Source: Allolucifera butyrica (GTDB lineage: Bacteria > Bacillota > Negativicutes > Sporomusales > UPPP01). Taken from it: a DNA stretch of 64,000 nucleotides. Position numbers and translations under genes: made by a program. The stretch spans positions 35,305 to 99,304 of the forward strand of contig NZ_UPPP01000060.1 in assembly GCF_900476375.1 (NCBI RefSeq), written 5' to 3'. The notes under the pieces were generated by a model. It was not told where the DNA came from. It ran no database searches and saw nothing but the letters and a program-made list of their open reading frames with translations. Shown here in pieces: positions 25,745-34,778 of the stretch (position 1 is the first letter of the stretch; every line of letters starts with the position of its first letter).

Positions 25745-26848
25745 CTACTGGGCCGGCATTTCTTCGAGCGTGACACTAACCGTTGTAGTCTGTCCGTTGC
25801 GAGAAAAGACTACATTCACGGTACTGCCTACCTGCTGGGCATCAAGTATGGCGCGAAGATCCGGCACACTGTTTGTTTCCGTACCGGCAACATTCAGGAT
25901 AATATCCCCCTGCCGGATTCCGGCTTTATAAGCCGGTCCGTTTTTTACCACCTTTGCCACATATACGCCCTTGTCAATAGTAAGTTCGTACCCATAGCGA
26001 GCGGCGGAATTCTTATCAAGCAGTCCAACGCCGAGATAGGACCGGACAACCTTGCCTTTTTCGATAAGGGACTGTAATATGGGACGGGCACTGTTGATCG
26101 GAATGGCAAAGCCGATCCCCTCCACGCCGGAGACGGACACTTTGGCACTGTTAATGCCGACAACCAGACCATCCGCATTAACCAGAGCGCCGCCCGAATT
26201 ACCGGGATTAATCGCCGCATCGGTTTGTATCAGTTTGAAACGGCGGTCGCCGATTTCAATCGACCGGTTCAAAGCGCTGATCACGCCGGCCGTTACACTG
26301 CCCTGAAACTCAAGACCCAGCGGATTCCCGATAGCAATGGCCGGTTCCCCCACCATCAGAGAATCGGAATCGCCAAATTTAGCTACCGGCAAGCCCGTTA
26401 GATCCACCTTTACGACGGCCAGGTCAGTGGCCGGATCGGTACCCACTACTTTACCTTTCACCGTGCGTCCGTCCGATAAGGAAACAACCAGTTCCTGGGC
26501 GTTTTCCACTACATGGTTGTTGGTGGCTATGTAGCCGTTAGAATCAAAAATCACACCCGAACCGGTGCCTTGTTCCACCAGCACCTTGCGGTTGAAATAG
26601 TCCTGGGCATAGGCCTTATTGGTAATGCCTACCACCGCCGGACCGACCATTTGAGCCGCACGGACAATCGGCGTATTGCGGGCTTCGGATAATGGCGCGT
26701 TAACAGGCGGTTTTAGCGCTCCTGACCGGGGTGCATCGCCCTTGGGGTCCGGTTTGCCCAAAGCACAGCCGGTCACCAAGCCTCCACCAATCAAAGCGCC
26801 GAGAATTGCCACTACGATATAGGGAGCAAAGCGCTTAAAAAAGGCCAT
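25745..26848 (-). CDS. htrA: HtrA/DegP-type serine protease with PDZ domain
   Basis: 367 residues. An N-terminal hydrophobic segment is followed by a trypsin-like domain with the triad His112 (NNHVV), Asp142 (ATDLAVV) and Ser218 (GNSGGAL), then one C-terminal PDZ domain (YVAKVVKNGPAYKAGIRQGD). It degrades misfolded envelope proteins. AGGAGG upstream supports the ATG at 26848 rather than the GTG at 26869. A VTGC sequence near residue 28 fits a lipobox, so the protein may be lipid-anchored. It overlaps walJ by 14 bp. Confidence 0.93.
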   Translation of the reverse strand: MAFFKRFAPYIVVAILGALIGGGLVTGCALGKPDPKGDAPRSGALKPPVNAPLSEARNTPIVRAAQMVGPAVVGITNKAYAQDYFNRKVLVEQGTGSGVIFDSNGYIATNNHVVENAQELVVSLSDGRTVKGKVVGTDPATDLAVVKVDLTGLPVAKFGDSDSLMVGEPAIAIGNPLGLEFQGSVTAGVISALNRSIEIGDRRFKLIQTDAAINPGNSGGALVNADGLVVGINSAKVSVSGVEGIGFAIPINSARPILQSLIEKGKVVRSYLGVGLLDKNSAARYGYELTIDKGVYVAKVVKNGPAYKAGIRQGDIILNVAGTETNSVPDLRAILDAQQVGSTVNVVFSRNGQTTTVSVTLEEMPAQ

Positions 26849-27638
26849 TTTCTTTTTTCCTCCTGTCACGGTGAGTATAACTAGCTGTACGGTCTGGATA
26901 CGTGAGGTAGAGGGAAAAGTCTTTTTCCTCTTCGAGACCTTGTTCCTGCAAAATTGTTTTCACTGTAGACGCCGCCAGTTCAGGACGGTTATTTTCCCGG
27001 CTAAGATGGGCCAGCAAAACGTCCGTATGCTGTTTCCGGTCCAGGCGGGCCAATAACCAGCCGGCATCCACATTGGAAAGATGCCCCCGGTTGCTCATGA
27101 TGCGTTGTTTGAGAAACCAGGGATAGGAGCCGGTTTTTAACATATCAAGGTCGTGGTTGGACTCCAGCACCATCGCATCCGAACAGGACAACGCTTTTTT
27201 TACGGTGCCGGTTGCAAACCCCAGGTCGGTAGCCACACTGCATTTGTAGTGACGGTGAAAGAAATTAAATCCTACGGGGTCGGCGGCATCATGCGAAATA
27301 TTAAAAGCCTCCACCTTTACATCCCCGATATCCAAACCGCAATCCAATGTGCAGCAGCATTCTTCCACTACTTCCACCGGCATTGCCTCCCAGGCAGCCG
27401 CCCGGGCGTAAACGGGAAGATGGTACTTCCTGGTGAGAGTCGTTAAGCCGGCCACATGGTCACGATGCTCATGGGTTAAAAGAATACCGTCCAAATCTTC
27501 TACCGCCGTACCGATTGCAGACAGGCCTTGCTTAATTCGTCTGGCGCTAATCCCGGCATCTACCAATAGTTTTGTATTTTCAAATTGTAAAAAAATAGCG
27601 TTTCCCGTGCTGCCGCTGGCCAGGACATGGATTTCCAT
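26835..27638 (-). CDS. walJ: WalJ/YycJ-like metallo-beta-lactamase-fold hydrolase
   Basis: About 267 residues. It opens MEIHVLASGSTGNAIF, the YycJ signature, and has the metal motif THEHRDH plus further His/Asp ligands (FNISHDAADP, ESNHD). YycJ/WalJ is a cytoplasmic nuclease-like MBL protein linked to the WalRK cell-wall regulon and to DNA repair. ATG at 27638 is preferred to one at 27665 that overlaps the previous stop, since the family begins at this Met. The walRK genes themselves are not in the window. Confidence 0.92.
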   Translation of the reverse strand: MEIHVLASGSTGNAIFLQFENTKLLVDAGISARRIKQGLSAIGTAVEDLDGILLTHEHRDHVAGLTTLTRKYHLPVYARAAAWEAMPVEVVEECCCTLDCGLDIGDVKVEAFNISHDAADPVGFNFFHRHYKCSVATDLGFATGTVKKALSCSDAMVLESNHDLDMLKTGSYPWFLKQRIMSNRGHLSNVDAGWLLARLDRKQHTDVLLAHLSRENNRPELAASTVKTILQEQGLEEEKDFSLYLTYPDRTASYTHRDRRKKENGLF

Positions 27639-27661
27639 AGTACTGCATTTCTCCTCTTTTA

Positions 27662-29008
27662 TCATTGCGGCATGGCTTTCCGTACCGCGCTTTGTATGAC
27701 TGCCGGCAGCGCATCAAGCAGAATGCCGGCGATTTCCCTTAGCCGTTTCTCCTCTTTGGCTTCAAACCGCAGGGTAAACAGCGGTTCGGTAACTGAAGAA
27801 CGGATCATACCCCAGCCGTCCGGAAATTCAATGCGAACGCCGTCAATCCGGTTCGGCTGATAAACAGCCAGCGCCCGGGCTGCCGCATCCAGAATTTCGG
27901 CCTTGTCACTGCCGTGATACGGCACTCTGATATCCGGTGTCAATATGTACTTAGGTATGGAGTTTACAAGCTCCGCCAGCGAACCGTGAGCTGTAACATA
28001 TTCACAGACTTTCAGGGCGGCAAACATTCCATCGTCGTTGCCCAGTTCCTGAAAGAAAAAGTGACCGCTGACTTCACCGGCGAATAAAGCTTTTTCCCGC
28101 AAAAAAGCCGCCCGGATGAACGTATGCCCGGCCCGGGCCATGACCGGCCGGCCACCGGCCTTTTTGATTTCTTCCGGCACAACCATGGAACATTTGGAAT
28201 CATAAATAATGGTTCCCGGACCCTGGGCCAAATAATGGCGGGCCAACAAAATGATAATATAATCATTATCGACAGGCCGTCCGAGTTCATCTACAAAAGC
28301 CACCCGGTCGCCGTCCCCGTCGAAAGCGATGCCGATGGTCGCCTGCTCCTCCTTCACCGTTTCGCAAAGAGCCGTAAGATTTTCCGCCAGGGAGGGATTG
28401 GGCGGACGATTGGGAAAACTGCCGTCGGGTTCACAAAAGAGTTCGATGGTCCGGTACCCCAAGGCGGAAAACAAGCGGAGTACAATGGATGACGTGGCGC
28501 CGTTGCCGGCATCCAGCACAGCTTTAAAGTAAAAACTGCCCCGCTGGGACCGGTTGACAACGGAAGAAATATAACGAACAATCATGGGGGCTCTTTCCAC
28601 CGAACCCGTACCAAATACCCGGGCGTTTTCCGCCACCAGACAGCCGATCTCCGCTACCTCCGCCTCGGTGACCGGCTTGTCCCCCAGAACAAATTTAAAA
28701 CCATTATACGGGGCGGGATTATGGGACGCCGTCACCATAACGCCGCCTGCAGCTCCTGCAGCTTTCAGGGCGAAATAAAAAACCGGCGTAGGAACGGTCC
28801 CAATGTCGACAACCTGGCAACCTGATTCAACCAGGCCGTTTATCATAATCTTTTGCAACGCCGGCGTCGAATGCCTCACATCTCCGCCGACAACTACCTT
28901 TTGTCCTGCGAGTTTTGTTCCGACCGCCAAGGCTATTTTTCGGGCCATGACGTCCGAAAGTTCCCTGCCGGCAATACCACGAATATCACATGCCTGGAAA
29001 ATATTCAT
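27662..29008 (-). CDS. Phosphomannomutase/phosphoglucomutase
   Basis: 448 residues, alpha-D-phosphohexomutase family (AlgC/ManB type). The catalytic serine loop is TASHNPAPYNG, the metal loop DGDGDRVAF, the sugar-specificity loop GEVSGHFFF, and the phosphate loop lies near RSSVTEP. It interconverts hexose 1- and 6-phosphates, feeding nucleotide sugars for envelope polymers. First gene of the pgm-walJ-htrA-rlmH operon. Confidence 0.95.
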   Translation of the reverse strand: MNIFQACDIRGIAGRELSDVMARKIALAVGTKLAGQKVVVGGDVRHSTPALQKIMINGLVESGCQVVDIGTVPTPVFYFALKAAGAAGGVMVTASHNPAPYNGFKFVLGDKPVTEAEVAEIGCLVAENARVFGTGSVERAPMIVRYISSVVNRSQRGSFYFKAVLDAGNGATSSIVLRLFSALGYRTIELFCEPDGSFPNRPPNPSLAENLTALCETVKEEQATIGIAFDGDGDRVAFVDELGRPVDNDYIIILLARHYLAQGPGTIIYDSKCSMVVPEEIKKAGGRPVMARAGHTFIRAAFLREKALFAGEVSGHFFFQELGNDDGMFAALKVCEYVTAHGSLAELVNSIPKYILTPDIRVPYHGSDKAEILDAAARALAVYQPNRIDGVRIEFPDGWGMIRSSVTEPLFTLRFEAKEEKRLREIAGILLDALPAVIQSAVRKAMPQ

Positions 29009-29099
29009 AAGCTACTCCTTTGCCTCTTATCAAGCCTATTTTAGCATGATGCAGGCGAATCACACAAGAACCTCCCAGCAGAACAAAAAGTTGTTGCGG

Positions 29100-30524
29100 T
29101 TAAACAGAACGGCTTTCCGGGAAAGCGGCCCTGCCGTTACCGGCGCCCGGCAAAGTCAGGGCATGGACAGCGCAGGAAAAACAAGGATCAAAAGACCGGA
29201 CTACCCGCCCCACTTCAATCAGGCTGTCGGCATCCGCTACCGGTGTTCCCAGTAAGGCTTCTTCCACCGGTCCGCGTTTCCCTCCGCCATCGCGGGGAGA
29301 AAAATTCCAGGTTGAGGGCGGCACAATCTGATAATGTACCACTTTCCCCTCCCGCACACTCAGCCAATGGCCAAGAGCGCCCCGCATGGCGTCCGTCAGG
29401 CCCACTCCCTCTCCCTGGGTCTTTGGTGTATAAGGAGTAAACGTAGGTGCGCCGGGAAGCAATTGTTCCAGCCATTCTGCCGCTAGCCGGCATAATTTAG
29501 CCGTTTCCCGGGTTCTGGCTACAATACGGTCCATAACCGATATACCACGGCGATAGTCTCCGTTTATCCAGCCCCGTGCCAAAGGTCCGCCCTCAACTGC
29601 CTGTCCATGGTAGCGCGGCGCTTTAACCCAGGAATAGGCGCCTTCCTTCTCCCGGTCAGGTACGGTTGTCCCCTGAACCGGAGGGCGGCTGTCCCCATTT
29701 TGCCGGTACCAGCTGAACCGGATATCCTCCGCAATCTGAGCAACATCCAGTGCTTCCACCGCACCCCGGTTAATAATCAGCCCCGGAGCAAAATCCCGTA
29801 CCCCTGTTACCGGCGCGGGAAAAATCCCGTAAGACATCAAATTGCCGTATCCGCTGCCGATGTCGTAATAATCCCGGTAATGATCGGCAATCGTCATGGT
29901 ATCTTCAAGCATCGTTTGCTCAACCCAGGCCGTGATTTCTTTTAAAATGCCGCTATAAGCCATGATCCGGTCGGTCGATGCCATTTCCGTTACTCCCGTG
30001 GGCAGAATCGTCTGCTGATGGGGTGCTTTGGCGCCAAATACAGCCATCATTTCATGAGCCCGCATTGCCATATCGATACCGGTATCGCCATGCGCCAGTA
30101 AAGTATCATTTACTTTTTTGGGCAGCCGGTAATCCCCTTTCTGCCGAGGTACAAAAGGCGGCCTATCCGGTCCCATAACATAATCATAAAATGCTAAAAG
30201 ATAAAAATGCCGCAGGTGATTCTGAATCATATCCGCTGCAAAAATCAGGTTGGTCAGAAGTTGTCCGTTTGAGGGCGCCGCCACACCGAATGCCTCCTGT
30301 TGCGCTAAAGTACCGGCAATGGCATGCGCCGAAGAACAGATACCGCAGATGCGCTGGGTAAATAAAGCGGCATCCCGCGGATCCCGCCCATACATCATCG
30401 CCTCAAATCCCCGGAACAGAGTAGAACTAACCCAGGCATCGACAACCTTTCCCCCCTGAACGTCAACATCCACCCGAAGCGGCTCGTGCACACGGGTCAC
30501 GGGAAAAATCGTCTTAACCGTCAT
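29100..30524 (-). CDS. NiFe hydrogenase large subunit
   Basis: About 474 residues. The Ni-Fe ligands are complete: RICGIC (Cys60, Cys63) and DPCFSC (Cys448, Cys451), preceded by the conserved RGFE. A 20-residue tail after CAVH454 would be removed by a maturation protease, which is not encoded here. The enzyme oxidises H2 at the outer face of the membrane. ATG at 30524 follows AAAGGA and lies 4 bp after the small-subunit stop. Group 1 or 2 uptake hydrogenase is likely; the exact group needs a phylogeny. Confidence 0.95.
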   Translation of the reverse strand: MTVKTIFPVTRVHEPLRVDVDVQGGKVVDAWVSSTLFRGFEAMMYGRDPRDAALFTQRICGICSSAHAIAGTLAQQEAFGVAAPSNGQLLTNLIFAADMIQNHLRHFYLLAFYDYVMGPDRPPFVPRQKGDYRLPKKVNDTLLAHGDTGIDMAMRAHEMMAVFGAKAPHQQTILPTGVTEMASTDRIMAYSGILKEITAWVEQTMLEDTMTIADHYRDYYDIGSGYGNLMSYGIFPAPVTGVRDFAPGLIINRGAVEALDVAQIAEDIRFSWYRQNGDSRPPVQGTTVPDREKEGAYSWVKAPRYHGQAVEGGPLARGWINGDYRRGISVMDRIVARTRETAKLCRLAAEWLEQLLPGAPTFTPYTPKTQGEGVGLTDAMRGALGHWLSVREGKVVHYQIVPPSTWNFSPRDGGGKRGPVEEALLGTPVADADSLIEVGRVVRSFDPCFSCAVHALTLPGAGNGRAAFPESRSV

Positions 30525-30528
30525 ACTG

Positions 30529-31764
30529 TCATTCCTTTCCCTTCTTATCCTCAGTGCGCCAAAAATCACGTATCCGGCGCAGCCAGGATTTGCGGCGCCG
30601 GTGGGTATGAGCCTGTTCCAGCTTTTTGTTTTCGGCTAGAAGCGCATTCTGCCGGCGAATCAAATCATCCAGTTCTTGTTTCAGTTGCTCTAAATTTTCC
30701 GGGGGTGCCGGACTCGCAGGCTTAACTCCGTCTAAAAAGTGTTTGTGAATGCGCCGGGCGTAAACACTGGCAGCCCAGTGCGTCCCCACGGCCCCTACCG
30801 ATAATGCTGCCAGCAAGGTTCCCACTTTTTGGATGTTGAACGTTACCCGCCGGGTAGAATAATCGGGTAAATGGTTGAAAAAGGGCATGCTGGCGTCAGG
30901 AAAGCGGGGATTGGCGCAGCCGATACAAGGAATGCCCGCTTTTACCGGCCAATTGACACCATGATTCCACTGGCGGGTAGGGCAGTCGGCGTGAGTAACC
31001 GGTCCCTTGCAGCCAACTTTATAAAAGCAGCCGTTATCACCGGGAAATGCGGCAAAAATACCGTCCTCAAATTGCTGCCGGCGGGAACAAAGTTCATGAA
31101 TCGTTTTACCGAAAAACAATTTAGGCCGGTTGTAGGCGTCAAGCTCCGGCAACCCGTAAAACAGAAGATGGGTGAAAGTACCTATCATCCAGTCCGGATG
31201 GGACGGACAACCGGGTATATTTATCACTTTCCGGCTTACTGCATCCCACACTCCCTTCGCGCCGCCAGGATTGGGATGGGCCGCCGCCGGTCCGCCGAAA
31301 CAGGCGCAATCTCCTACGGCAATAATATATTTTGCTTTCGGCGCAAACTCCTGCAAAGCCGCCAGTCCCGTAACCGCCCGTCCATTCCGCAGAAAGATTT
31401 CGTTATAGCGTCCGTTATCCGCCGTCATGACCGCCCCTTCTACAATCAACCAGAACCGGCCTGTTTCCTGTTCAACGGTTTCCGACAGGGTCTTGACCGC
31501 CAGATCGCCCTGACAGCTATTCATAAGCCAGTTATATCTAAAGTCCAGCATATCGTCCAATACCTGCGTAAAAGTGGGGTTTACCGCGTTACGGAGCGAA
31601 ATGGACTCCCCGGTGCAGGAACCCAGTTCCAGTGTGATAACCGGCGGCTTGACCAGCTTTTCTTCCGCTAAAGCCTGCCGGATAAAAGGGACCAGTATAT
31701 CGGTAAGGCTGACCGTCAGGGCCGACGACATGCATAGCTCGATAAACTTCCGTCTTGTCAGCAT
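30529..31764 (-). CDS. NiFe hydrogenase small subunit with unusual proximal-cluster site
   Basis: 411 residues. The Tat signal TRRKFIEL opens a leader of about 33 residues. Distal cluster ligands are His223, Cys226, Cys246 and Cys252; medial ligands Cys261, Cys280 and Cys283. For the proximal cluster Cys50, Cys153 and Cys186 are present, but the fourth position is Glu53 (CTGES where most enzymes have CTGCS). An extra Cys155 follows Cys153. A C-terminal transmembrane helix (near 318-340) is followed by a predicted coiled coil (LEQLKQELDDLIRRQNALLA) and a basic tail in the cytoplasm. It is exported with the large subunit. GAGGG lies upstream of the ATG. Confidence 0.93.
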   Translation of the reverse strand: MLTRRKFIELCMSSALTVSLTDILVPFIRQALAEEKLVKPPVITLELGSCTGESISLRNAVNPTFTQVLDDMLDFRYNWLMNSCQGDLAVKTLSETVEQETGRFWLIVEGAVMTADNGRYNEIFLRNGRAVTGLAALQEFAPKAKYIIAVGDCACFGGPAAAHPNPGGAKGVWDAVSRKVINIPGCPSHPDWMIGTFTHLLFYGLPELDAYNRPKLFFGKTIHELCSRRQQFEDGIFAAFPGDNGCFYKVGCKGPVTHADCPTRQWNHGVNWPVKAGIPCIGCANPRFPDASMPFFNHLPDYSTRRVTFNIQKVGTLLAALSVGAVGTHWAASVYARRIHKHFLDGVKPASPAPPENLEQLKQELDDLIRRQNALLAENKKLEQAHTHRRRKSWLRRIRDFWRTEDKKGKE

Positions 31765-31769
31765 ACAAG

Positions 31770-32279
31770 TTACCCTCGCTTTTTATCCTCTTGGTTCAGC
31801 CAGCCAAATAGTAAAGCATAGGAAAAAAAGCCGAACAAAGCAAATGCCATCCAGGCATATCCGGCCAGTATCACATAATAGCCGGCGGATCGTGGCGACG
31901 TTAAGGAAAAATAATCACCCACGGCCAGCAGGCCGCCGCCGGTTACAAGCAAAAGAGCCAGCAACCGTTTTATGCGTTCACTCATGTCCAGTCGCGTTAT
32001 CAGCCATAAAGGCAGCATCGTGGCGGCACCTGCCATAACCAGATGATAGGAAATCCGGGCCTGAAATATCTGCGTCCGGTCCGCGCTGCCAAAATCCCGG
32101 ACAAAGGCACTGGCCGTAGTAATATCTCCTTTTGCGGCCATATTAACGGCCATATCGATGTTATACAGCATCGTATTGTAGCGTTCTCCTGCCGCGATTC
32201 CGTCATAATATAAACCATAGACCAAACCGGCAAGAAACAGCAGCAGTCCGCCCAGCACCAGTATGCGCTGACTGTTCAC
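31770..32279 (-). CDS. Four-helix membrane protein of the hydrogenase operon
   Basis: 169 residues with about four transmembrane helices: near residues 6-24, 76-95, 104-121 and 132-158. I do not recognise the family; it is not a standard HyaC cytochrome b, although His79 (ISYHLVMAGAATM) lies in a helix. It starts with GTG behind GGGGGG and lies 5 bp before the small-subunit gene as first gene of the operon. It probably anchors the hydrogenase or mediates electron transfer to quinone. Confidence 0.75.
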   Translation of the reverse strand: MNSQRILVLGGLLLFLAGLVYGLYYDGIAAGERYNTMLYNIDMAVNMAAKGDITTASAFVRDFGSADRTQIFQARISYHLVMAGAATMLPLWLITRLDMSERIKRLLALLLVTGGGLLAVGDYFSLTSPRSAGYYVILAGYAWMAFALFGFFSYALLFGWLNQEDKKRG

Positions 32280-32340
32280 GGATACCCCCCCTCAGGCCTC
32301 ATACTAGCATTACGATACCCAATTTAACCCGATCTATGCA

Positions 32341-32374
32341 AGAAGAAAAGAGCAGACTCTCGCCGAGTCTGCTC
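32341..32374 (-). terminator. Terminator after the peptidase MA gene
   Basis: Perfect 10-bp stem GAGCAGACTC/GAGTCTGCTC with a five-base loop; on the minus strand TTTTCTTCTT follows. It abuts the stop codon of the peptidase gene. Confidence 0.85.
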
Positions 32375-33253
32375 TCAAATCGAACCGAAATCCTTCATAT
32401 TTATTCTGGCCCAATCTTGCCAGGCTTTGGCATACGCAGAATAATCCATACCCAGCGCCTGGGCGATTGCCGTCTGCATACTCTTGCCGGCAGCCAAATT
32501 GTGAATCACGGCCTGCAGCTTTTCTTCACCGTATACATCGGCAATATAACGCACCGCCGCCAGTGACTCCCGGTATGCCAGAGATTGATTGCCCAAATTG
32601 TCAAAATCGCTGTCCAGCTCGTTCATAGTATATAAATTACCTTTGAGGCTGTTCTTAGATGTCAGCCATTCATAGCCATTTACCCGGTATTCAACATATT
32701 GCGCCAGGCCTTCCGTAAACCAGCGCGGATAATTGCCGTTCGTAATATGGTCGAACACCAGATGGGTAAATTCATGCACCATCGGTCCTGTCCGGATAAA
32801 TTCACTGATCGAATGGGGATTTCTCAACCAGACTTTAGGCGAAAGAATCTGAATAACACCGCCCCAGTATACCCCCATGGCATTCTCATCACCGGACCAG
32901 CCAAACGCTTTCCGGAGTTCGGCTTTATTATTGTACATGACAATAAGCGTCTTCTCTTTCAAAGGATAGTTAAATTCCTTGGTTACCGGTGTATACGCGG
33001 CTTCTGCGGCCTCCGCCACCATGGCTACCATGTTGGTTTCCGCCGGTTCAAATTTAATAATAAAATGCGCCGTTTCATAAGACGCCATATTGCGGGTTTC
33101 ATACTTTATTTTAGCCTGCGCCGCTTCACGGGCCAGCGGATACAGCCACATCTGCGGGTGCACAGGAAACTGCAGCACCAGGATGACAGCCAAAACCAAA
33201 GCAAGTAAGCCTGCGACAGCGGCCAGTTCATTAGTTGTCATAATATTACGCAT
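32375..33253 (-). CDS. Peptidase MA-like gluzincin metalloprotease, exported
   Basis: About 292 residues. An N-terminal hydrophobic segment (residues 10-28) acts as signal or anchor. The zinc site is HEFTHLVFD (HExxH near residue 160) followed by the glutamate in WFTEGLAQYVEY, a gluzincin arrangement. The segment before it (KTLIVMYNNKAELRKAFG) is typical of the peptidase MA family in Firmicutes. The ATG at 33253 follows GGAAAGGAGGGG. Its substrate is unknown; it probably acts outside the cytoplasmic membrane. A gap of about 95 bp separates its terminator region from the hydrogenase operon. Confidence 0.87.
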   Translation of the reverse strand: MRNIMTTNELAAVAGLLALVLAVILVLQFPVHPQMWLYPLAREAAQAKIKYETRNMASYETAHFIIKFEPAETNMVAMVAEAAEAAYTPVTKEFNYPLKEKTLIVMYNNKAELRKAFGWSGDENAMGVYWGGVIQILSPKVWLRNPHSISEFIRTGPMVHEFTHLVFDHITNGNYPRWFTEGLAQYVEYRVNGYEWLTSKNSLKGNLYTMNELDSDFDNLGNQSLAYRESLAAVRYIADVYGEEKLQAVIHNLAAGKSMQTAIAQALGMDYSAYAKAWQDWARINMKDFGSI

Positions 33254-33329
33254 GAGAACCCCTCCTTTCCCAGGCAAATATTATAACACAGCCATCATTA
33301 TGCATCTACAAGCATTTTATGTAAACAAA

Positions 33330-33374
33330 AACCGTGCCGTCATTTTGTCTCGAGTAAGACTGACTGGCACGGTT
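33330..33374 (-). terminator. Terminator after deoC
   Basis: AACCGTGCC-g-TCA pairs with TGAC-t-GGCACGGTT; on the minus strand TTTTTGTTTAC follows. Confidence 0.75.
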
Positions 33375-33394
33375 AAATTCCGGTCTCATTCCGT

Positions 33395-34036
33395 TTAAGA
33401 TTTGACAATAGCTACCCCGGCACTGGTTCCGAGCCGGTCGGCTCCCGCCGCAATCATACATTCCGCCTGCTGACGATTGCGGATACCGCCGGATGCCTTA
33501 ACTTTGATTCGGTCACCGGCAATTGCCCTTAAAAGACGTACGTCTTCCTCTGTAGCGCCGCCTCCTGCAAAACCGGTTGATGTTTTCACAAAATGTGCCC
33601 CTGAATCCAGAACGGCTTGACAGGCCCGCTTCTTTTCTTCTTCGCTCAGAAGACAGGTTTCAATGATCACCTTCACAATTTTGTCTTCGGCGGCTTTAAC
33701 CACGGCCCGGATATCATCAGTAACAGCTTCCCAGGCGCCGGCTTTCGCCGCCCCAATATGAATCACCATATCCAGTTCATCCGCTTTCCGCATAACCGCT
33801 TCCTGGGTTTCCGACACTTTGACCGAAGTAAGCGTAGCTCCCAGCGGAAACCCAATTACTGTTGCCACTTTAACCTCTGTACCGGCTAACAGATGGGCCG
33901 CCAAATCTACATAACCCGGATTGATGCATACCGCTGCAAACCGGTTTTCGGCCGCTTCCCGGCAAAGTCGCATGACATCATTCACGGTGGCTTCCGGTTT
34001 CAAAAGGGTATGGTCAATATATTGTGCTAAATCCAT
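33395..34036 (-). CDS. deoC: Deoxyribose-phosphate aldolase
   Basis: 213 residues, full DeoC length. It cleaves 2-deoxyribose 5-phosphate to glyceraldehyde 3-phosphate and acetaldehyde. Motifs: [11 protein letters not shown] at the N-terminus, [20 protein letters not shown] and the Schiff-base Lys in [14 protein letters not shown], then IKASGGIR-like VKASGGIRN. It is transcribed alone; no other nucleoside catabolism genes adjoin. Confidence 0.97.
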   Translation of the reverse strand: MDLAQYIDHTLLKPEATVNDVMRLCREAAENRFAAVCINPGYVDLAAHLLAGTEVKVATVIGFPLGATLTSVKVSETQEAVMRKADELDMVIHIGAAKAGAWEAVTDDIRAVVKAAEDKIVKVIIETCLLSEEEKKRACQAVLDSGAHFVKTSTGFAGGGATEEDVRLLRAIAGDRIKVKASGGIRNRQQAECMIAAGADRLGTSAGVAIVKS

Positions 34037-34112
34037 GCCGCTCCCTCCTTTGTTCTGAAATTATATTCGGGACACAATCCTGTAATTCCTTTTCCCGGAA
34101 AGGCTGGAAGAA

Positions 34113-34163
34113 AAACCGCTGCGCGTCTTTCGGCTCAAGGCGCAGGGCTCAGGGCGCGGGAAA
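34113..34163. repeat. Degenerate copy of the GAAAGACC/CTTTCGGCTC repeat
   Basis: Contains AAACCGCTGCGCGTCTTTCGG, split here as AAACCGCTGC then GCGTCTTTCGG, followed by CTCAAGG and CGCAGGGCTCAGGGCGCGGGAAA. It shares hairpin and tail with the element after yeiH (1095-1155) and the tail near 59971-60010. Confidence 0.5.
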
Positions 34164-34167
34164 GCCC

Positions 34168-34199
34168 ACAAAAAAACAATCCGGCTCTACACCGGATTG
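34168..34199 (-). terminator. Terminator after the Fur-family gene
   Basis: CAATCCGG/CCGGATTG stem with a seven-base loop, followed on the minus strand by TTTTTTTGTGGG. Confidence 0.85.
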
Positions 34200-34213
34200 C
34201 AAGATTGGTTAAC

Positions 34214-34636
34214 TTACGACACATTCGCCTGACACTTAGGACAAGTGCCATAAAAATAAAATTGTTGTCCTGTAATGCGATAAGGCGTACTCTTTTCCAC
34301 ATTCTTCACAAACGCCTCGGAATTGATTCCTTCCAAATCCTCCACTTTGCCGCAGCAAAGACAGCGAATATGCGGGTGGCAGCTGGTATTGGCATCATAA
34401 CGGAAACTATCCTCGCCGGCATTCAGAACTTGAACCAGGCCGATTTCCTCCAGGATTTCCATCGTTTTATAAACGGTGGCGAGACTCATTGTCGGATACA
34501 CCGGTTGGAGTTCGTTAAAAACCATTTCTGCACTGGGATGCGACTTGGTAGAAGCGAGCATATGATAAATAGCCAAACGCTGCGGTGTTACCTTAAAGCC
34601 TTTGTCCCGAAGCATGGCGGTAACATTCAGTTCCAT
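34214..34636 (-). CDS. Fur-family regulator, probably PerR-like
   Basis: 140 residues. The N-terminal winged helix (KVTPQRLAIYHMLAS...MSLATVYKTMEILEE) is followed by a dimerisation domain with two CxxC zinc motifs, CLCC (near 97) and CPKC (near 134), and HPHIRC. Residues compatible with PerR metal ligands (His, Asp near DANTSCHPH) suggest peroxide sensing, but Fur or Zur cannot be excluded by eye. No target operator was identified. The gene is monocistronic with its own terminator. Confidence 0.88.
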   Translation of the reverse strand: MELNVTAMLRDKGFKVTPQRLAIYHMLASTKSHPSAEMVFNELQPVYPTMSLATVYKTMEILEEIGLVQVLNAGEDSFRYDANTSCHPHIRCLCCGKVEDLEGINSEAFVKNVEKSTPYRITGQQFYFYGTCPKCQANVS

Positions 34637-34778
34637 TATTTTACACCTTCCTTACAAAGAATAATCGCAAACGGAAAATTTTTATTGATTGCATTCGATT
34701 CTTATTTTACCCTTTCCTTCTACTTTTTGCAAGTCAAAAATTAAAAAAACTTAAAAAATTTTTAACATATCTATACAA

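Noticed and set aside
30529..30724. C-terminal coiled coil as evidence of a frameshifted or fused gene
   Set aside because: The reading frame is continuous, the stop lies 4 bp before the large-subunit ATG, and the tail follows a normal anchor helix, so it is a natural extension.
30871..31671. 266-residue plus-strand ORF opposite the hydrogenase small subunit
   Set aside because: Antisense to a strongly supported gene; no motif or ribosome site.
32699..33208. 169-residue plus-strand ORF
   Set aside because: Antisense to the peptidase MA gene with its clear HExxH motif.
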